DNA of 64,000 bases from Sphaerimonospora sp050942215 (GCF_050942215.1 NZ_CP192056.1:5518001-5582000); one strand, 5' to 3'; shown: positions 50,811 to 60,759, counted from the stretch's first letter. The notes: generated from the sequence alone by a model not told the origin. Made by a program: numbers and translations.

Positions 50811-52430
50811 TCACGATTTGGGGTCGTTGAGGCGGGGGAAGAGGATCTCGCCCTTGGTGACGTGGGCACCGGCCGGCAGCCTGCCCCACCGGGCGACGTC
50901 GGCGACGCGCTGGTCGGCGAGTGGCCCGAGATGGGGCTCGGCCCCGAGCGAGGCCCACAGCTTCGCGCAGGTGGCGGGCATGACCGGGTTGAGCAGGACC
51001 GCGATCGCGCGCAGCGACTCCGCCGCCGTGTAGAGGATCGTCGCCAGGCGGGCCCGGCCCTCCGGCGACTCGTCCTTGGCGACCTTCCACGGCGCCTGCT
51101 CGGTCAGATAGCCGTTGACCTGCTTGACGAAGTCGAAGATCGCGGCGATGCCGCCCGCGAAGTCCAGGTTGTCGCCGATCAGCGTGTCCGCTCGGGCGGT
51201 CGCCTCGGCCAGCCCGTCAGCGATCGCCTGCTCGGCCGGCCCCGACGCCACCGCCTCCGGCGCAGTGCCGCTGTTGCCCGCCTCCGGCAGGACGCCGTCG
51301 AAGTACTTGCCCACCATGGCGGCCACCCGGGATGCCAGGTTGCCGAAGTCGTTCGCGAGCTCGGAGGTGTACCGGGCCGAGAAGTCCTCCCAGGAGAACG
51401 AGCCGTCCTGGCCGAACGGGATCGCCCGCAGGAAGTAGTAGCGGTAGGCGTCGACGCCGAAGTGGTCGGTGAGCTGCCGCGGCGAGATGCCCGTCAGGTT
51501 GGACTTGCTCATCTTCTCGCCACCGACCATCAGCCAGCCGTTGGCGAAGACCCTGCCGGGCAGCGGCAGGCCGTTGGCCATGAGCATGGCCGGCCAGATG
51601 ACGGCGTGGAACCGCAGGATGTCCTTGCCGACCAGGTGCACGTTCGCCGGCCAGGTCGCGTCGAACTTGATCTGGTCGGAGCCGTACCCCACGGCGGTCG
51701 CGTAGTTGAGCAGCGCGTCGATCCAGACGTAGATGACGTGCTTGGGGTCCCATGGGATCGGGATGCCCCAGTCGAAGGTCGACCTCGAGATCGACAGGTC
51801 CTGCAGGCCCTGCCGTACGAACTGGAGGACCTCGTTGCGCGCGGACGCGGGCTGGATGAAGTCGGGGTTGCTCTCGTAGAACTCCAGCAGGCGCGGGCCG
51901 TAGTCGGACAGGCGGAAGAAGTAGTTCTCCTCCTTCAGCCACTCGACCTGCCGCTTGTGGACGGGGCACAGGTCGCCCTCCAGCAGATCGCCGGGCGACT
52001 TGTACTCCTCACAGCCGACGCAGTACGGCCCCTCGTAACCGCCGCGATAGATCTCGCCCTTGTCGTAGAGGTCCTGCACGAACTCCTGCACGCGCTTGGT
52101 GTGGCGCGGCTCGGTCGTACGGATGAAGTCGTCGTTGGCGATGGACAGATGCGACCAGAGCGGCTTCCATGCCTCCTCAACGAGCTTGTCGCACCACTGC
52201 TGCGGTGTGACGCCGTTCGCCTCGGCCGTACGCATGATCTTCTGACCGTGCTCGTCCGTGCCGGTGAGGTACCACACCTTCTCACCGCGCTGGCGGTGCC
52301 AGCGCGTGAGCACGTCCCCTGCGACGGTCGTGTAGGCGTGGCCCAGGTGGGGAGCGTCGTTGACATAGTAGATCGGCGTCGTGACGTAGAACGCCGACTC
52401 CCCTGCTGTAGTCGATCCTGTAGCCGCCAT
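50811..52430 (-). CDS. metG: Methionyl-tRNA synthetase
   Basis: This 539-residue class I aminoacyl-tRNA synthetase charges tRNA-Met. HLGH at residues 28-31, the zinc knuckle CVGCEEYKSPGDLLEGDLC and the KMSKS loop (GGEKMSKSNLTG) are intact. An anticodon-binding helical domain follows to the end. No C-terminal dimerisation domain is present, as in many actinobacteria. The start has a short Ala/Thr-rich extension before the catalytic core. The gene is directly upstream of the unassigned fragment and separate from tatD by the low-GC island. Confidence 0.96.
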   Translation of the reverse strand: MAATGSTTAGESAFYVTTPIYYVNDAPHLGHAYTTVAGDVLTRWHRQRGEKVWYLTGTDEHGQKIMRTAEANGVTPQQWCDKLVEEAWKPLWSHLSIANDDFIRTTEPRHTKRVQEFVQDLYDKGEIYRGGYEGPYCVGCEEYKSPGDLLEGDLCPVHKRQVEWLKEENYFFRLSDYGPRLLEFYESNPDFIQPASARNEVLQFVRQGLQDLSISRSTFDWGIPIPWDPKHVIYVWIDALLNYATAVGYGSDQIKFDATWPANVHLVGKDILRFHAVIWPAMLMANGLPLPGRVFANGWLMVGGEKMSKSNLTGISPRQLTDHFGVDAYRYYFLRAIPFGQDGSFSWEDFSARYTSELANDFGNLASRVAAMVGKYFDGVLPEAGNSGTAPEAVASGPAEQAIADGLAEATARADTLIGDNLDFAGGIAAIFDFVKQVNGYLTEQAPWKVAKDESPEGRARLATILYTAAESLRAIAVLLNPVMPATCAKLWASLGAEPHLGPLADQRVADVARWGRLPAGAHVTKGEILFPRLNDPKS

Positions 52431-52487
52431 GCCGAAATCCTATCGGCCCGGCGGCCCGTGCCATCCGCTATCGGGCTTGCTCGGCGA

Positions 52488-53714
52488 TTACGCGCCGACG
52501 GCGGGCTGCTCGTGGCTGACGGCCTCCGCCGCCTCCTCGGCAGCGGACGCCGCGATGTCGACCGGGGTCTCCTTCGAGCGGCGGATGCCCAGGATGCTGA
52601 TGAACAGCGCCGCGAAGATCGTCTGGAAGCTCATGATGAACGCGGTCGCCGACGGCACCACCAGGCGCAGCGACTCGGCCGGGATCAGCTCGCCGAATCC
52701 GCGTCCGCCCCAGTGCGCCAGCGAGGCGACCAGGCCGCCGAGACCGGCCACCGCGAGCAGCCCGCCGGCGATCAGGCCCTTCTCCAGCGTGATGATGTCC
52801 ACGAGCCGCCGGACCCTGCGATCCTCGGGGAGGAAGCCCTCCTCCGCCGCGTACACCTTCGTGAACAGTGCGAACAGCACGGCCTGGAAACCGATCACCA
52901 CCATGGCCGACGCCCCGACCAGCGTGTCGACGTCGAAGGCGAGCTTGCCGATGTAGACCGGGCCGAAGGTCAGCGCGGCGCCCGCGACCAGGCCGAAGGT
53001 CATGAGCACGAGGCCGGGGATGAAGAACAGCCAGCGGGGACTGTAGAGCAGCAGGAAACGCAGATGGCGCCAGCCGTCCCGCCAGGAGCGCAGGTGCGGC
53101 GGACGCGAACGGCCGTCGGGCGAGAGGGTCGTGGGCACCTCACGGACGTCCAGCCCCTGGAGCGTGGCCTTGACGACCATCTCCGAGGCGAACTCCATGC
53201 CGCCCGTCTGCAGGCCGAGCCGCATGATCGAGTCGCGGCGGAACCCGCGCAGGCCGCAGTGGAAGTCTCCGATCTCGCTCGGGAAGAACAGCCGGCCGAC
53301 GAACGACAGGACCGGGTTGCCCAGGTAGCGGTGGAGCGGCGGCATGGCGCCCGGCGCGATCCCGCCCCTGAAGCGGTTGCCCATCACCAGGTCGGCGCCG
53401 TCGCGGAGTTGCTCGACGAACGGCAGCAGGCCGGTGAAGTCGTAGGAGTCGTCCGCGTCGCCCATGATGACGAACTTGCCGCGGGCGGCCCGGATGCCGC
53501 CCATCAGGGCGTTGCCGTACCCCTTCTGGTCGACGTGGACCACACGGGCTCCGGCGTCCCTGGCGAGCTGCTGGGAGCCGTCGGTGCTTCCGTTGTCAGC
53601 GATCACCACCTCGCCGTCGATCCCGTGCTCACGCATGCAGGCGAGGGCCTTGCGTACACAGGTCTCCACGGTTTCGGCCTCATTGAGGCATGGCATGACA
53701 ACGGTCAGTTCCAC
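52488..53714 (-). CDS. Family 2 glycosyltransferase with membrane C-terminus (polyprenyl-phosphate sugar synthase-like)
   Basis: This 408-residue protein has its start set by AAGGAG before GTG 53714. The N-terminal GT-A domain reads VELTVVMPCLNEAETVETC, then ADNGSTDGSQ, and the metal-binding DADDSYD. Four to five transmembrane helices lie in the C-terminal half (for example WLFFIPGLVLMTFGLVAGAAL). It resembles enzymes that move a sugar from a nucleotide donor to polyprenyl phosphate. It is divergent from a GT-C membrane protein gene (95 bp apart) and near pmt, so it could supply the lipid-linked sugar for extracytoplasmic glycosylation. The sugar is unknown. Confidence 0.85.
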   Translation of the reverse strand: MELTVVMPCLNEAETVETCVRKALACMREHGIDGEVVIADNGSTDGSQQLARDAGARVVHVDQKGYGNALMGGIRAARGKFVIMGDADDSYDFTGLLPFVEQLRDGADLVMGNRFRGGIAPGAMPPLHRYLGNPVLSFVGRLFFPSEIGDFHCGLRGFRRDSIMRLGLQTGGMEFASEMVVKATLQGLDVREVPTTLSPDGRSRPPHLRSWRDGWRHLRFLLLYSPRWLFFIPGLVLMTFGLVAGAALTFGPVYIGKLAFDVDTLVGASAMVVIGFQAVLFALFTKVYAAEEGFLPEDRRVRRLVDIITLEKGLIAGGLLAVAGLGGLVASLAHWGGRGFGELIPAESLRLVVPSATAFIMSFQTIFAALFISILGIRRSKETPVDIAASAAEEAAEAVSHEQPAVGA

Positions 53715-53808
53715 GTCGCAACTCCTTGCATTGACGCCAGGTACCAATGATGCCCGCTTCCCTGTAGCGCCCGGGTCAAGTCCCCGAAACGGCTGGCATT
53801 CTGTAACC

Positions 53809-55338
53809 ATGGTCGCGGTCGCTGATCCTCCGGCAGTCGGCGCCTCCCCGGTCCGGGGCTGGCGGCGGCTGGCCGTCCTGCCGCGCCGTCATCGGCTCTT
53901 CACGGCCGCGCTCGCGCTGGGAGCGGTCCTGCGGGTCATCACGATGCTCGGCTTCGGCCCGGCCATGTGGTTCAACGACTCCTATGATTACGTGTCGGTG
54001 GCGCTGCGGCCCCGGCCGCATCCGATCCGCCCGGACGGTTACGGTTTCTGGCTGCTCGTCCTCAAGCCACTGCACAGTTTCTCCCTGGTCGTCTTCACCC
54101 AGCACCTCATGGGTCTCGCGACCGCCGTACTGATCTACGCACTGCTGACCAGGAAATTCGGCGTCCCACCCTGGGGGGCTACGCTCGCCGCCGCCCCCGT
54201 GCTGTTCGACGCGTACCAGATCCAGCTCGAGCAGCTCATCATGTCCGACGCGATGTTCATCCTGCTCGTGGTGGGCGTCGTCACGCTGGTGCTGTGGCAT
54301 CGCAGGATGTCGTGGCGGGTCGGGGCCGCCGTCGGGCTGCTGCTCGCCATGACGGCGCTGACCCGCAGCATCGGCCTGCCGATCCTGTTCCTTGTCGTCT
54401 GCTACCTGCTCATCAAGCGGGCCGGGTGGCGGCCGATCGCCGCCATGGTCGTCGCGTGTGCCGTGCCCGTCGTCGCGTACATGAGCTGGTTCAAGGCGGT
54501 CAACGGGCAGTTCGCCATGACCAACAGCGACGGGGTCATCCTGTACATGCGCACGTCCCTGTTCGCCGACTGCCACAGGATGAACCTGGACAAGCGCGAG
54601 GAGCTCGAGCTGGCGCTGCTGTGCATCAACACGCCGCCGGAGCAGCGCGTGCCCTCGGCCCAGGCCTACCTGTGGTGGGACGACCAGAACCAGCTGCACG
54701 TCTTCGGCTCCGGCATGAAGTTCACCCCGGAGATCAACGCCAACGCCAGCGAGTTCGCCAAGAAGGCGATCCTCGCCCAGCCGGGCGACTACCTGGCCGC
54801 GGTGGCCAAGGACTTCTTCCGGGCCTTCCGCTGGGATCGGCCGCAGTTCCCGGACGCCAAGACCTTCAAGCTGTACGAGTTCAGCAACGAGTACACGCGC
54901 TCGATCCCGAAGTGGAGCTCGTACGGCAGCACGACGGACCGGGACGTCGAGGCCTACGAGAACGGCCCGGCCGCCACCCGCGCGGTCTCGCCGTGGTCCG
55001 ACATCATGATCGGCTATCAGAAGATCGTGCGGTTCCCCGGCCTCGGGCTGGGCCTGCTGCTGCTCGCCGGCCTGTACGGCGTGGCCGTGCGGTGGCGGGA
55101 GCTCGGCGGGCCGGCCCTGCTGCCGTTCCTCGGCGGCGCCGGGCTGATCCTGGCGCCGGCGGCGACCGCGGAGTTCGACTACCGCTACCTGGTGCCCGCG
55201 ATCCCGCTCGCCTGCCTCGCCGCCGCGATCGCGATCGCCGGACGGCGCTCACACCCGGCGGACGACCTCGTCATCCCCGGATGGCCGGACGCCCCCGGCC
55301 GGCCGGGTTGGTCCGGGTTGCGCCGCCGTCCCTGGTAG
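53809..55338 (+). CDS. GT-C type membrane glycosyltransferase (ArnT/PMT-like)
   Basis: This 509-residue protein starts at ATG 53809. About ten transmembrane helices are visible. The first loop after helix 1 reads GPAMWFNDSYDYVSVALRPR, with the Asp-containing motif expected of lipid-linked-sugar glycosyltransferases. A large outer loop (about residues 235-400) contains paired Cys (FADCHRMN and ALLCINTPPEQR) and a WWDDQNQLHVFG segment. Such enzymes use polyprenyl-phosphate sugars at the outer face of the membrane. The divergent GT2 gene is the obvious donor-making partner. Acceptor unknown; the family assignment is by topology. Confidence 0.72.
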   Translation: MVAVADPPAVGASPVRGWRRLAVLPRRHRLFTAALALGAVLRVITMLGFGPAMWFNDSYDYVSVALRPRPHPIRPDGYGFWLLVLKPLHSFSLVVFTQHLMGLATAVLIYALLTRKFGVPPWGATLAAAPVLFDAYQIQLEQLIMSDAMFILLVVGVVTLVLWHRRMSWRVGAAVGLLLAMTALTRSIGLPILFLVVCYLLIKRAGWRPIAAMVVACAVPVVAYMSWFKAVNGQFAMTNSDGVILYMRTSLFADCHRMNLDKREELELALLCINTPPEQRVPSAQAYLWWDDQNQLHVFGSGMKFTPEINANASEFAKKAILAQPGDYLAAVAKDFFRAFRWDRPQFPDAKTFKLYEFSNEYTRSIPKWSSYGSTTDRDVEAYENGPAATRAVSPWSDIMIGYQKIVRFPGLGLGLLLLAGLYGVAVRWRELGGPALLPFLGGAGLILAPAATAEFDYRYLVPAIPLACLAAAIAIAGRRSHPADDLVIPGWPDAPGRPGWSGLRRRPW

Positions 55339-55407
55339 CCGCTCCGGGCAGACGCCCCCGACGGGCGTTCCCCGCAGGGGCTCCCGCCCCGGGTGTCCGG
55401 GCGGACC

Positions 55408-56229
55408 TCAGCGACCGTGGACGGCGTCGTACAGGTCGCGTTTGGGGATGCCGGCGGACTTGGCCACGTCGACGATCGCGTGTTTGCGCGACACGCCCGA
55501 GGCCTCCCGCCGGGCCACCTCGTCGACCAGCTCTGCCATGTCGGGCGGGGCGAGGTCGGGCGGCAGTCCCGCCACGACGAGCGTGATCTCCCCCCTGACC
55601 TCGCCCGCCGCCCAGTCGGCCAGCTCGGCGAGGGTGCCGCGCCGCACCTCCTCGTACGTCTTGGTGAGCTCACGGCAGACGGCGGCCGCACGGCCGGGGC
55701 CGAACGCCTCGGCCATCGCCTCCAGGCAGGCGCGCAGGCGGTGCGGCGCCTCGAAGAACACCATCGTGCGCTCCTCGGCGGCCAGGCCGGCGAGCCGCCT
55801 GGCCCGCTCCCCCGGCTTGCGCGGCGGGAACCCCTCGAAGCAGAAGCGGTCGCTGGGCAGGCCGGAGACGGCGAGCGCGGTGGTGACGGCCGACGGACCC
55901 GGCAGGGCGGTCACCGGCACGCCCGCGTCCACGGCCAGCCTGGTGAGCCGATAGCCGGGATCGGACACCCCCGGCATGCCGGCATCCGTGATCACCACGA
56001 CCGTGCTGCCCTGGACCAGCGCCTCCAGGAGCTCGGCCGCCCGCCGGCTCTCGTTGGCGTCGTAATAGGAAACGACGCGCCCGGTCAGGGTCACGCCGAG
56101 GTCGGCCGCGAGCCTTCTCAGCCGCCGGGTGTCCTCGGCGGCGATCACGTCGGCGGTTCCCAGTGCCTCGCGGAGCCGCGGCGTCGCGTCTCCCGTACGG
56201 CCGATCGGGGCTCCTGCGAGAATCAGCAC
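55408..56229 (-). CDS. rsmI: 16S rRNA (cytidine-1402-2'-O)-methyltransferase
   Basis: This 273-residue SAM-dependent methyltransferase of the tetrapyrrole-methylase fold modifies C1402 in the ribosomal decoding centre. The motifs AEDTRRLRRLAADLG, VITDAGMPGVSDPGYRL, LPGPSAVTTALAVSGLP and CRELTKTYEEVRRG are intact. The start is GTG 56229. It is divergent from the protein mannosyltransferase gene (246 bp apart), which is the common arrangement in actinobacteria. The spacer has short GC hairpins only. Confidence 0.95.
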   Translation of the reverse strand: MLILAGAPIGRTGDATPRLREALGTADVIAAEDTRRLRRLAADLGVTLTGRVVSYYDANESRRAAELLEALVQGSTVVVITDAGMPGVSDPGYRLTRLAVDAGVPVTALPGPSAVTTALAVSGLPSDRFCFEGFPPRKPGERARRLAGLAAEERTMVFFEAPHRLRACLEAMAEAFGPGRAAAVCRELTKTYEEVRRGTLAELADWAAGEVRGEITLVVAGLPPDLAPPDMAELVDEVARREASGVSRKHAIVDVAKSAGIPKRDLYDAVHGR

Positions 56230-56475
56230 CGATCCAGCCTATGACCTCGCCGGCTTCTCGGTCGTGAACGGGCGAGCCCGCTCGGCACGTAAGGTTTCGA
56301 AGACCGGCACGTAGGACCTCGAAGGGTCCTCGTGTGAGCCCTCGTGGGTTTTCCACCTGAGCCGCTGGAGAATCCTCACCGTTTCCGGCTGAAACGTTCA
56401 CCCGTGAACGGCCGGATATCCCCAATCCTCGCGTAGGCGATGTTCGAAGCCTGCCCTCGCCAGTACGCTGTCGGA

Positions 56476-58119
56476 GTGGCCGTGACCGATTCCCCTTACC
56501 AGGCGTTCGAACAGCCCGAGCAGGGGTCCCCGACCTCCCAGAGCGGCGACCCGGACTCATCCGGCTCGCCCGCCGTCTCCCTGCGCGACCGGATGGTCCC
56601 GCCCCTGAGTGGCGACGCTCTGTGGGGCTGGATCGGCCCGATCGCGGTCGCGGCGTTCGGGGCGGTCCTGCGATTCCTCCATCTCGGCACGCCCAAGGTT
56701 CTCATCTTCGACGAGACCTACTACGCGAAGGACGCCTACTCGACGATCAAGTTCGGCGTCGAGCGGCAGTTCGTCGACGGCGCCGACGCTCTGGTGAACG
56801 CGGGCAACCTGAACATCTTCAAGCACTGCGAGCAGGCGGACCAGTGCGCCAGCTATGTGGTGCATCCGCCGCTCGGCAAGTGGATCATCGGCCTCGGCGA
56901 GATGATCTTCGGAATGAACCCGTTCGGGTGGCGGTTCGCCGCCGCCCTGCTGGGATCGATCTCCATCCTGATCCTCGCGAGGGTGGCCCGGCGGATGACC
57001 CGGTCGACGCTGCTGGGCTGCCTGGCCGGGTTCCTGCTCTCGCTCGACGCCCTCCACTTCGTGCTGTCCCGTACGGCGCTGCTGGACATCTTCCTGATGT
57101 TCTGGGTCCTCGCGGCGTTCGCCTGCCTGGTCGTCGACCGCGACCGGGTGCGCGCGCGGCTGGCCGACTGGCACGAGGCCGGGCCCCCTGAGGACGCCCG
57201 GGGCGTCGGCCCGTCGCTCGGTCTCCGGCCCTGGCGGCTCGCGGCCGGCCTGTGCCTGAGCGCCGCGCTGGCCACCAAGTGGACCGGCCTGTTCTACATC
57301 CTCGCCCTCGGGATCATGTCGCTGGTCTGGGACGCGGGCGCGCGGCGGGCCGTCGGGGTGCGCAGGCCGTACATCGGGATGTTCCGGCGCGATCTGCCGC
57401 TCACCGCCCTCTGGGCGGGCCTGATCCCGGCGGTGGCCTACGTCGCTTCGTTCGCCGGCTGGTTCGCCACCGACGGCGGCTTCGGCCGCAACTGGACCGA
57501 GGCGACGTCCGGCGGGCCGTTCCACTTCGTGTCCAAGTCCCTGGGCTCGTGGATCGACTACCAGGTCCAGGTGCTGACGTTCCATGAGGGGCTGCAGACC
57601 TCGCATCCGTACCAGTCCACCCCGTGGTCGTGGCCGCTGCTGCTCAAGCCGGTCGCGTTCTTCTACGAGCAACCCACGTCCTGCGGGACCCCGTCGTGCT
57701 CGTGGGCGGTGCTCGGCACCGGAACCCCGGTGATCTGGTACGGCGGACTGATCGCCCTGATCGCGATGATCACCTGGTACGTCGCGACGCGCGACTGGCG
57801 CGCCGGCGCGGTGCTCCTCGGCTACGCCGCCGGCTGGCTGCCCTGGTTCTACTTCGCGATCGTCGGCAACCGGACGATGTTCCTGTTCTACGCGATGCCG
57901 CTGGTGCCGTTCATGATCTTGGCGATCGTGCTGGCCTTCGGACTCCTCATCGGAGGCGCGGACACCTCGCGCCGGCGTCGCCTCGGCGGAATCGTGGGAG
58001 CCGGGACGTTCGCCCTGCTCGCGCTGGCCAACTTCTGGTGGCTCTATCCGGTGATCGCCGCCGAGGTCCTGCCGTACGATGACTGGTTTGCCCGGATGCT
58101 TTTCCGATCGTGGGTTTGA
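56476..58119 (+). CDS. pmt: Dolichyl-phosphate-mannose--protein mannosyltransferase
   Basis: This 547-residue GT39 membrane enzyme O-mannosylates Ser/Thr of exported proteins using polyprenyl-phosphomannose. The catalytic Asp-Glu pair is at residues 79-80 in VLIFDETYYAKDAYS. HPPLGKWIIGLGE and about eleven transmembrane helices follow, and RTALLDIFLMFW is typical. The start is set at GTG 56476, with a second GTG two codons on. The N-terminal 45 residues are a Pro/Ser/Gln-rich cytosolic tail. The window contains secreted proteins with Pro/Thr linkers that would be natural substrates. Confidence 0.93.
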   Translation: MAVTDSPYQAFEQPEQGSPTSQSGDPDSSGSPAVSLRDRMVPPLSGDALWGWIGPIAVAAFGAVLRFLHLGTPKVLIFDETYYAKDAYSTIKFGVERQFVDGADALVNAGNLNIFKHCEQADQCASYVVHPPLGKWIIGLGEMIFGMNPFGWRFAAALLGSISILILARVARRMTRSTLLGCLAGFLLSLDALHFVLSRTALLDIFLMFWVLAAFACLVVDRDRVRARLADWHEAGPPEDARGVGPSLGLRPWRLAAGLCLSAALATKWTGLFYILALGIMSLVWDAGARRAVGVRRPYIGMFRRDLPLTALWAGLIPAVAYVASFAGWFATDGGFGRNWTEATSGGPFHFVSKSLGSWIDYQVQVLTFHEGLQTSHPYQSTPWSWPLLLKPVAFFYEQPTSCGTPSCSWAVLGTGTPVIWYGGLIALIAMITWYVATRDWRAGAVLLGYAAGWLPWFYFAIVGNRTMFLFYAMPLVPFMILAIVLAFGLLIGGADTSRRRRLGGIVGAGTFALLALANFWWLYPVIAAEVLPYDDWFARMLFRSWV

Positions 58120-58203
58120 TCCCCCGTATCGTTGGTCGCGGGGGTGGTCGCCATGATGCCGGGTCGTCGTCAACGATGGGGTCCATACGGCAGACTGCGG
58201 GTC

Positions 58204-59502
58204 ATGCCCGCACCTGATGTGGCCGCGCTTCTGGCACGGCTGGAGCGCTCGGAGCCGCACATCGCCGAGTCGGCCCGTGTTGCCGTCGAATGGCTCGCCG
58301 GCGGCGAAGCGCTGGAGACCATCAGCCAACTCGACGTATGCGAGTTCCTCTGGTACACCCTGCCCGTCAAGGTGGCCGGCGACCGCCGGACCATCGCGCG
58401 GGCACTCGGCGAACTGCTGCGGCTGGGTGGCATGCAGCGATACGCCGCCCTCTGCGACTCACCGGTCACGGCGCGGATCCTGCGGACGTACGCCCGGGAG
58501 GGCGAGGAGGTCGGGATGGCCGCCTACCACCAGGCGCTCGAAGCGACCGGGGTGGTGCCCCCGGACATCGCGGAGCTGTCCTGGAGCTCCATCATGGGGC
58601 CGGAGGAGATGGGCGCGCACGTCGCCTGTGCCGCCGCCCTGGAGCTCGCGATAGTGTCCGGCGAACCGCTGGACCGGGCGGAGCTGACCCGGCGCTGGCT
58701 CACCGTCCCCCGCACGGAGCTGGGCGGCGACTGCTGGCTGCACCGCGTACACGGGGAGCGGCTCAACCGCTGGGTGCTCGGCCGCGGCCCGGCCCGCCGG
58801 GAGCTCGCCCAGCCCTTCGAGGTGCGGCTGCACGCCCCCGTACCACCACCGGAGGGCCCGCATCTGGAGCCGCTGCGGTGGCTGCTCGGGCTGGCCCGCC
58901 ACGGCATCCGCCTCACCGAACGGCTGAACCTGGCCCGGGCCGTCGCCGTCGAGGCCGTGGAGCGCTTCGGCTGGGAGACCAACACGACGGGATCGGTCCG
59001 CAGTGAGGCCGAGGTGTTCGCGCTGACCACGCTCAAAGGCATCGCCCTTCGGGAGCTGCGGGTGCTGCGCCGTACGGGTCGCAAGCTCATCCTCACCCCG
59101 ACCGGACGGGAGCTGCTGGACGACCGGGGAGCGCTGTGGACCGCGGCCACGACCGCGCTGCTCACCCCGGCGGCGGGCGAGCACGAGTTCGAGGTCTCCG
59201 CACGCGAGTCGGCGCTGATGCTGCTGGCCGACGGTGCTTCGCTGGACTTCGGCGAGCTGCGTGCCCGGGTGGCCGAGGTGGTGAACGGCGAGGGCTGGCG
59301 TACGGCACGGGGCGACCGGGTGTCCACCCTCGACCTGACCGCACCGCTCGGCGAGCTGGAGCGTCGCCTCGACGCCCTCGGTCTGCGCGTCGACTGCGGG
59401 TGGAACTCCCCCTGGCAGCTCAGCCCCGCCGGCCGGTCGGCCGCGCTGGCCGCGCTGCGTGCCCAGGCCCTGCGCCCCCGCCAGTACGCGGGGCTCGGCT
59501 AG
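58204..59502 (+). CDS. Unknown protein with C-terminal winged-helix-like region
   Basis: This 432-residue cytosolic protein starts at ATG 58204; longer in-frame starts reach to 58132. The N-terminal 200 residues are helical (ARLERSEPHIAESARVAVEW, LPVKVAGDRRTIARALGELL). The second half (AVEAVERFGWETNTTGSVRS, then ALRELRVLRRTGRKLILTPT with GRELLDD) resembles the winged-helix-like region found at the end of some actinobacterial pRiA4b-ORF3-type proteins. No catalytic motif is seen. The IS605-type element lies 24 bp after its stop. Function unknown. Confidence 0.65.
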   Translation: MPAPDVAALLARLERSEPHIAESARVAVEWLAGGEALETISQLDVCEFLWYTLPVKVAGDRRTIARALGELLRLGGMQRYAALCDSPVTARILRTYAREGEEVGMAAYHQALEATGVVPPDIAELSWSSIMGPEEMGAHVACAAALELAIVSGEPLDRAELTRRWLTVPRTELGGDCWLHRVHGERLNRWVLGRGPARRELAQPFEVRLHAPVPPPEGPHLEPLRWLLGLARHGIRLTERLNLARAVAVEAVERFGWETNTTGSVRSEAEVFALTTLKGIALRELRVLRRTGRKLILTPTGRELLDDRGALWTAATTALLTPAAGEHEFEVSARESALMLLADGASLDFGELRARVAEVVNGEGWRTARGDRVSTLDLTAPLGELERRLDALGLRVDCGWNSPWQLSPAGRSAALAALRAQALRPRQYAGLG

Positions 59503-59526
59503 TGCCGCGACGCTGGGGACTGTCTG

Positions 59527-59690
59527 TTGACTTCCTCCCCTCCCTGAAGAGAGGGGATTCCGACCGTCGCCGGTCGGATCTTCCTGCTTCACCGCCGGTC
59601 GCCTCGTCCGAGAGGACTCTCGTTGAGGTCTTACACCAGCTCCACAGGCGTTCTACCTCTCCGCCAGCCCGGCGGCGAGGATGTTACGTG
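59527..59690 (-). ncRNA. Candidate omega-RNA (reRNA) and right end of the TnpB element
   Basis: Beyond the tnpB stop the minus strand folds into hairpins (59560-59577, and GAGGGGA/TCCCCTC at 59536-59557) and ends in GTCAA (59527-59531). This arrangement is typical of the right end of actinobacterial TnpB elements, whose transcript guides TnpB. The guide would start immediately outside, with CAGACAGTCCCCAGCG (complement of 59511-59526). The 5' limit is a guess. Confidence 0.5.
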
Positions 59691-60759
59691 CGGCGTTGAC
59701 GTCCCGGTCGTGGACCGCCCCGCAGGCGCACTCCCACGACCGGACGTTCAGCGGCATCGCCTCTTGCAGGGTGCCGCACGCCGAGCACAGCTTGCTGCTG
59801 GGGAACCACCGGTCCACGGTCACCAGCGTGCGTCCGTACCAGGCGCACTTGTACTCCAGCATCGAGCGGAGTTCCCGCCAGGACGCATCGGAGATGGCGC
59901 GGGCCAGGCTGTGGTTGCGGACCATGTTGCGGACGGTCAGGTCTTCCACGGCGATCACTTGGTTCTCGCGAACAAGCCGTGTGGTGACCTTGTGCAGGAA
60001 GTCGCGCCGTCGGTCGGTGATCCGCGCGTACACGCGGGCGACCTTCAATCGGGCCTTCTCGCGGTTTTTCGAGCCCTTCTGCTTGCGGGCCAGGGCACGC
60101 TGCGCCTTGGCGAGCTTGCGCCGGTCACGCCGCTCATGCCGGGGGTTGGTGACCTTCTCCCCGGTGGAGAGCGTGACCAGGGCGGTGACCCCGGCGTCCA
60201 CCCCAACCCGGTTCCCACTCGGGTCGAGTGGGCGGATCTTCTCCTCGACCAGAATCGACACGAACCACCGCCCGGCCGCGTCCCCGCTCACGGTGACCGT
60301 GGACGGCTCCGCCCCCTCCGGAAGCCGGCGCGACCACACGATGTTCAGCGGGCCGTCCATCTTCGCCAGGAACAGCCGCCCGTCCTTCCAGCGGAACGCG
60401 GAGCGGGTGTACTCCGCCGACGCACGCGAGCGCTTACGGGACTTGAACGCTGGGTACTTGGCTCGCTTGGCGAAGAAGTTCGCGAACGCCGCTTGCAGGT
60501 GCCGAAGCGCCTGCTGGAGCGGCACGCTGGACACCTCGTTGAGGAACGCCAGTTCCTCGGTGCGCTTCCAGGCGGTGAGCATCGCCGAGGTCTCCACGTA
60601 GGAGACCCGGCGGCCCTCTTGGGTGTAGGCGCGGGTCCGCTCCTCAAGAGCCTTGTTGTAGACCAGGCGCACGCACCCGAACGTCCGGGCAAGCTCCTCG
60701 GCCTGCTCGGGGGTCGGGTAGAAGCGGTACTTGTACGCCCGCTTCACAAGCTGCGCCAT
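59653..60759 (-). CDS. tnpB: TnpB RNA-guided nuclease
   Basis: This full-length 368-residue TnpB is the ancestral relative of Cas12. An N-terminal helical/WED region begins KRAYKYRFYPTPEQAEEL. The RuvC residues are Asp188 (GVDAG), Glu272 (AVEDL) and the HDRDVNAARN motif at 350-359. The zinc ribbon CSACG...CACG is complete. No stops or frameshifts occur, so nuclease function is likely preserved. It would cleave DNA matching the guide of its omega-RNA next to a transposon-associated motif, helping retention of the element. ATG 60759. Confidence 0.93.
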   Translation of the reverse strand: MAQLVKRAYKYRFYPTPEQAEELARTFGCVRLVYNKALEERTRAYTQEGRRVSYVETSAMLTAWKRTEELAFLNEVSSVPLQQALRHLQAAFANFFAKRAKYPAFKSRKRSRASAEYTRSAFRWKDGRLFLAKMDGPLNIVWSRRLPEGAEPSTVTVSGDAAGRWFVSILVEEKIRPLDPSGNRVGVDAGVTALVTLSTGEKVTNPRHERRDRRKLAKAQRALARKQKGSKNREKARLKVARVYARITDRRRDFLHKVTTRLVRENQVIAVEDLTVRNMVRNHSLARAISDASWRELRSMLEYKCAWYGRTLVTVDRWFPSSKLCSACGTLQEAMPLNVRSWECACGAVHDRDVNAARNILAAGLAER

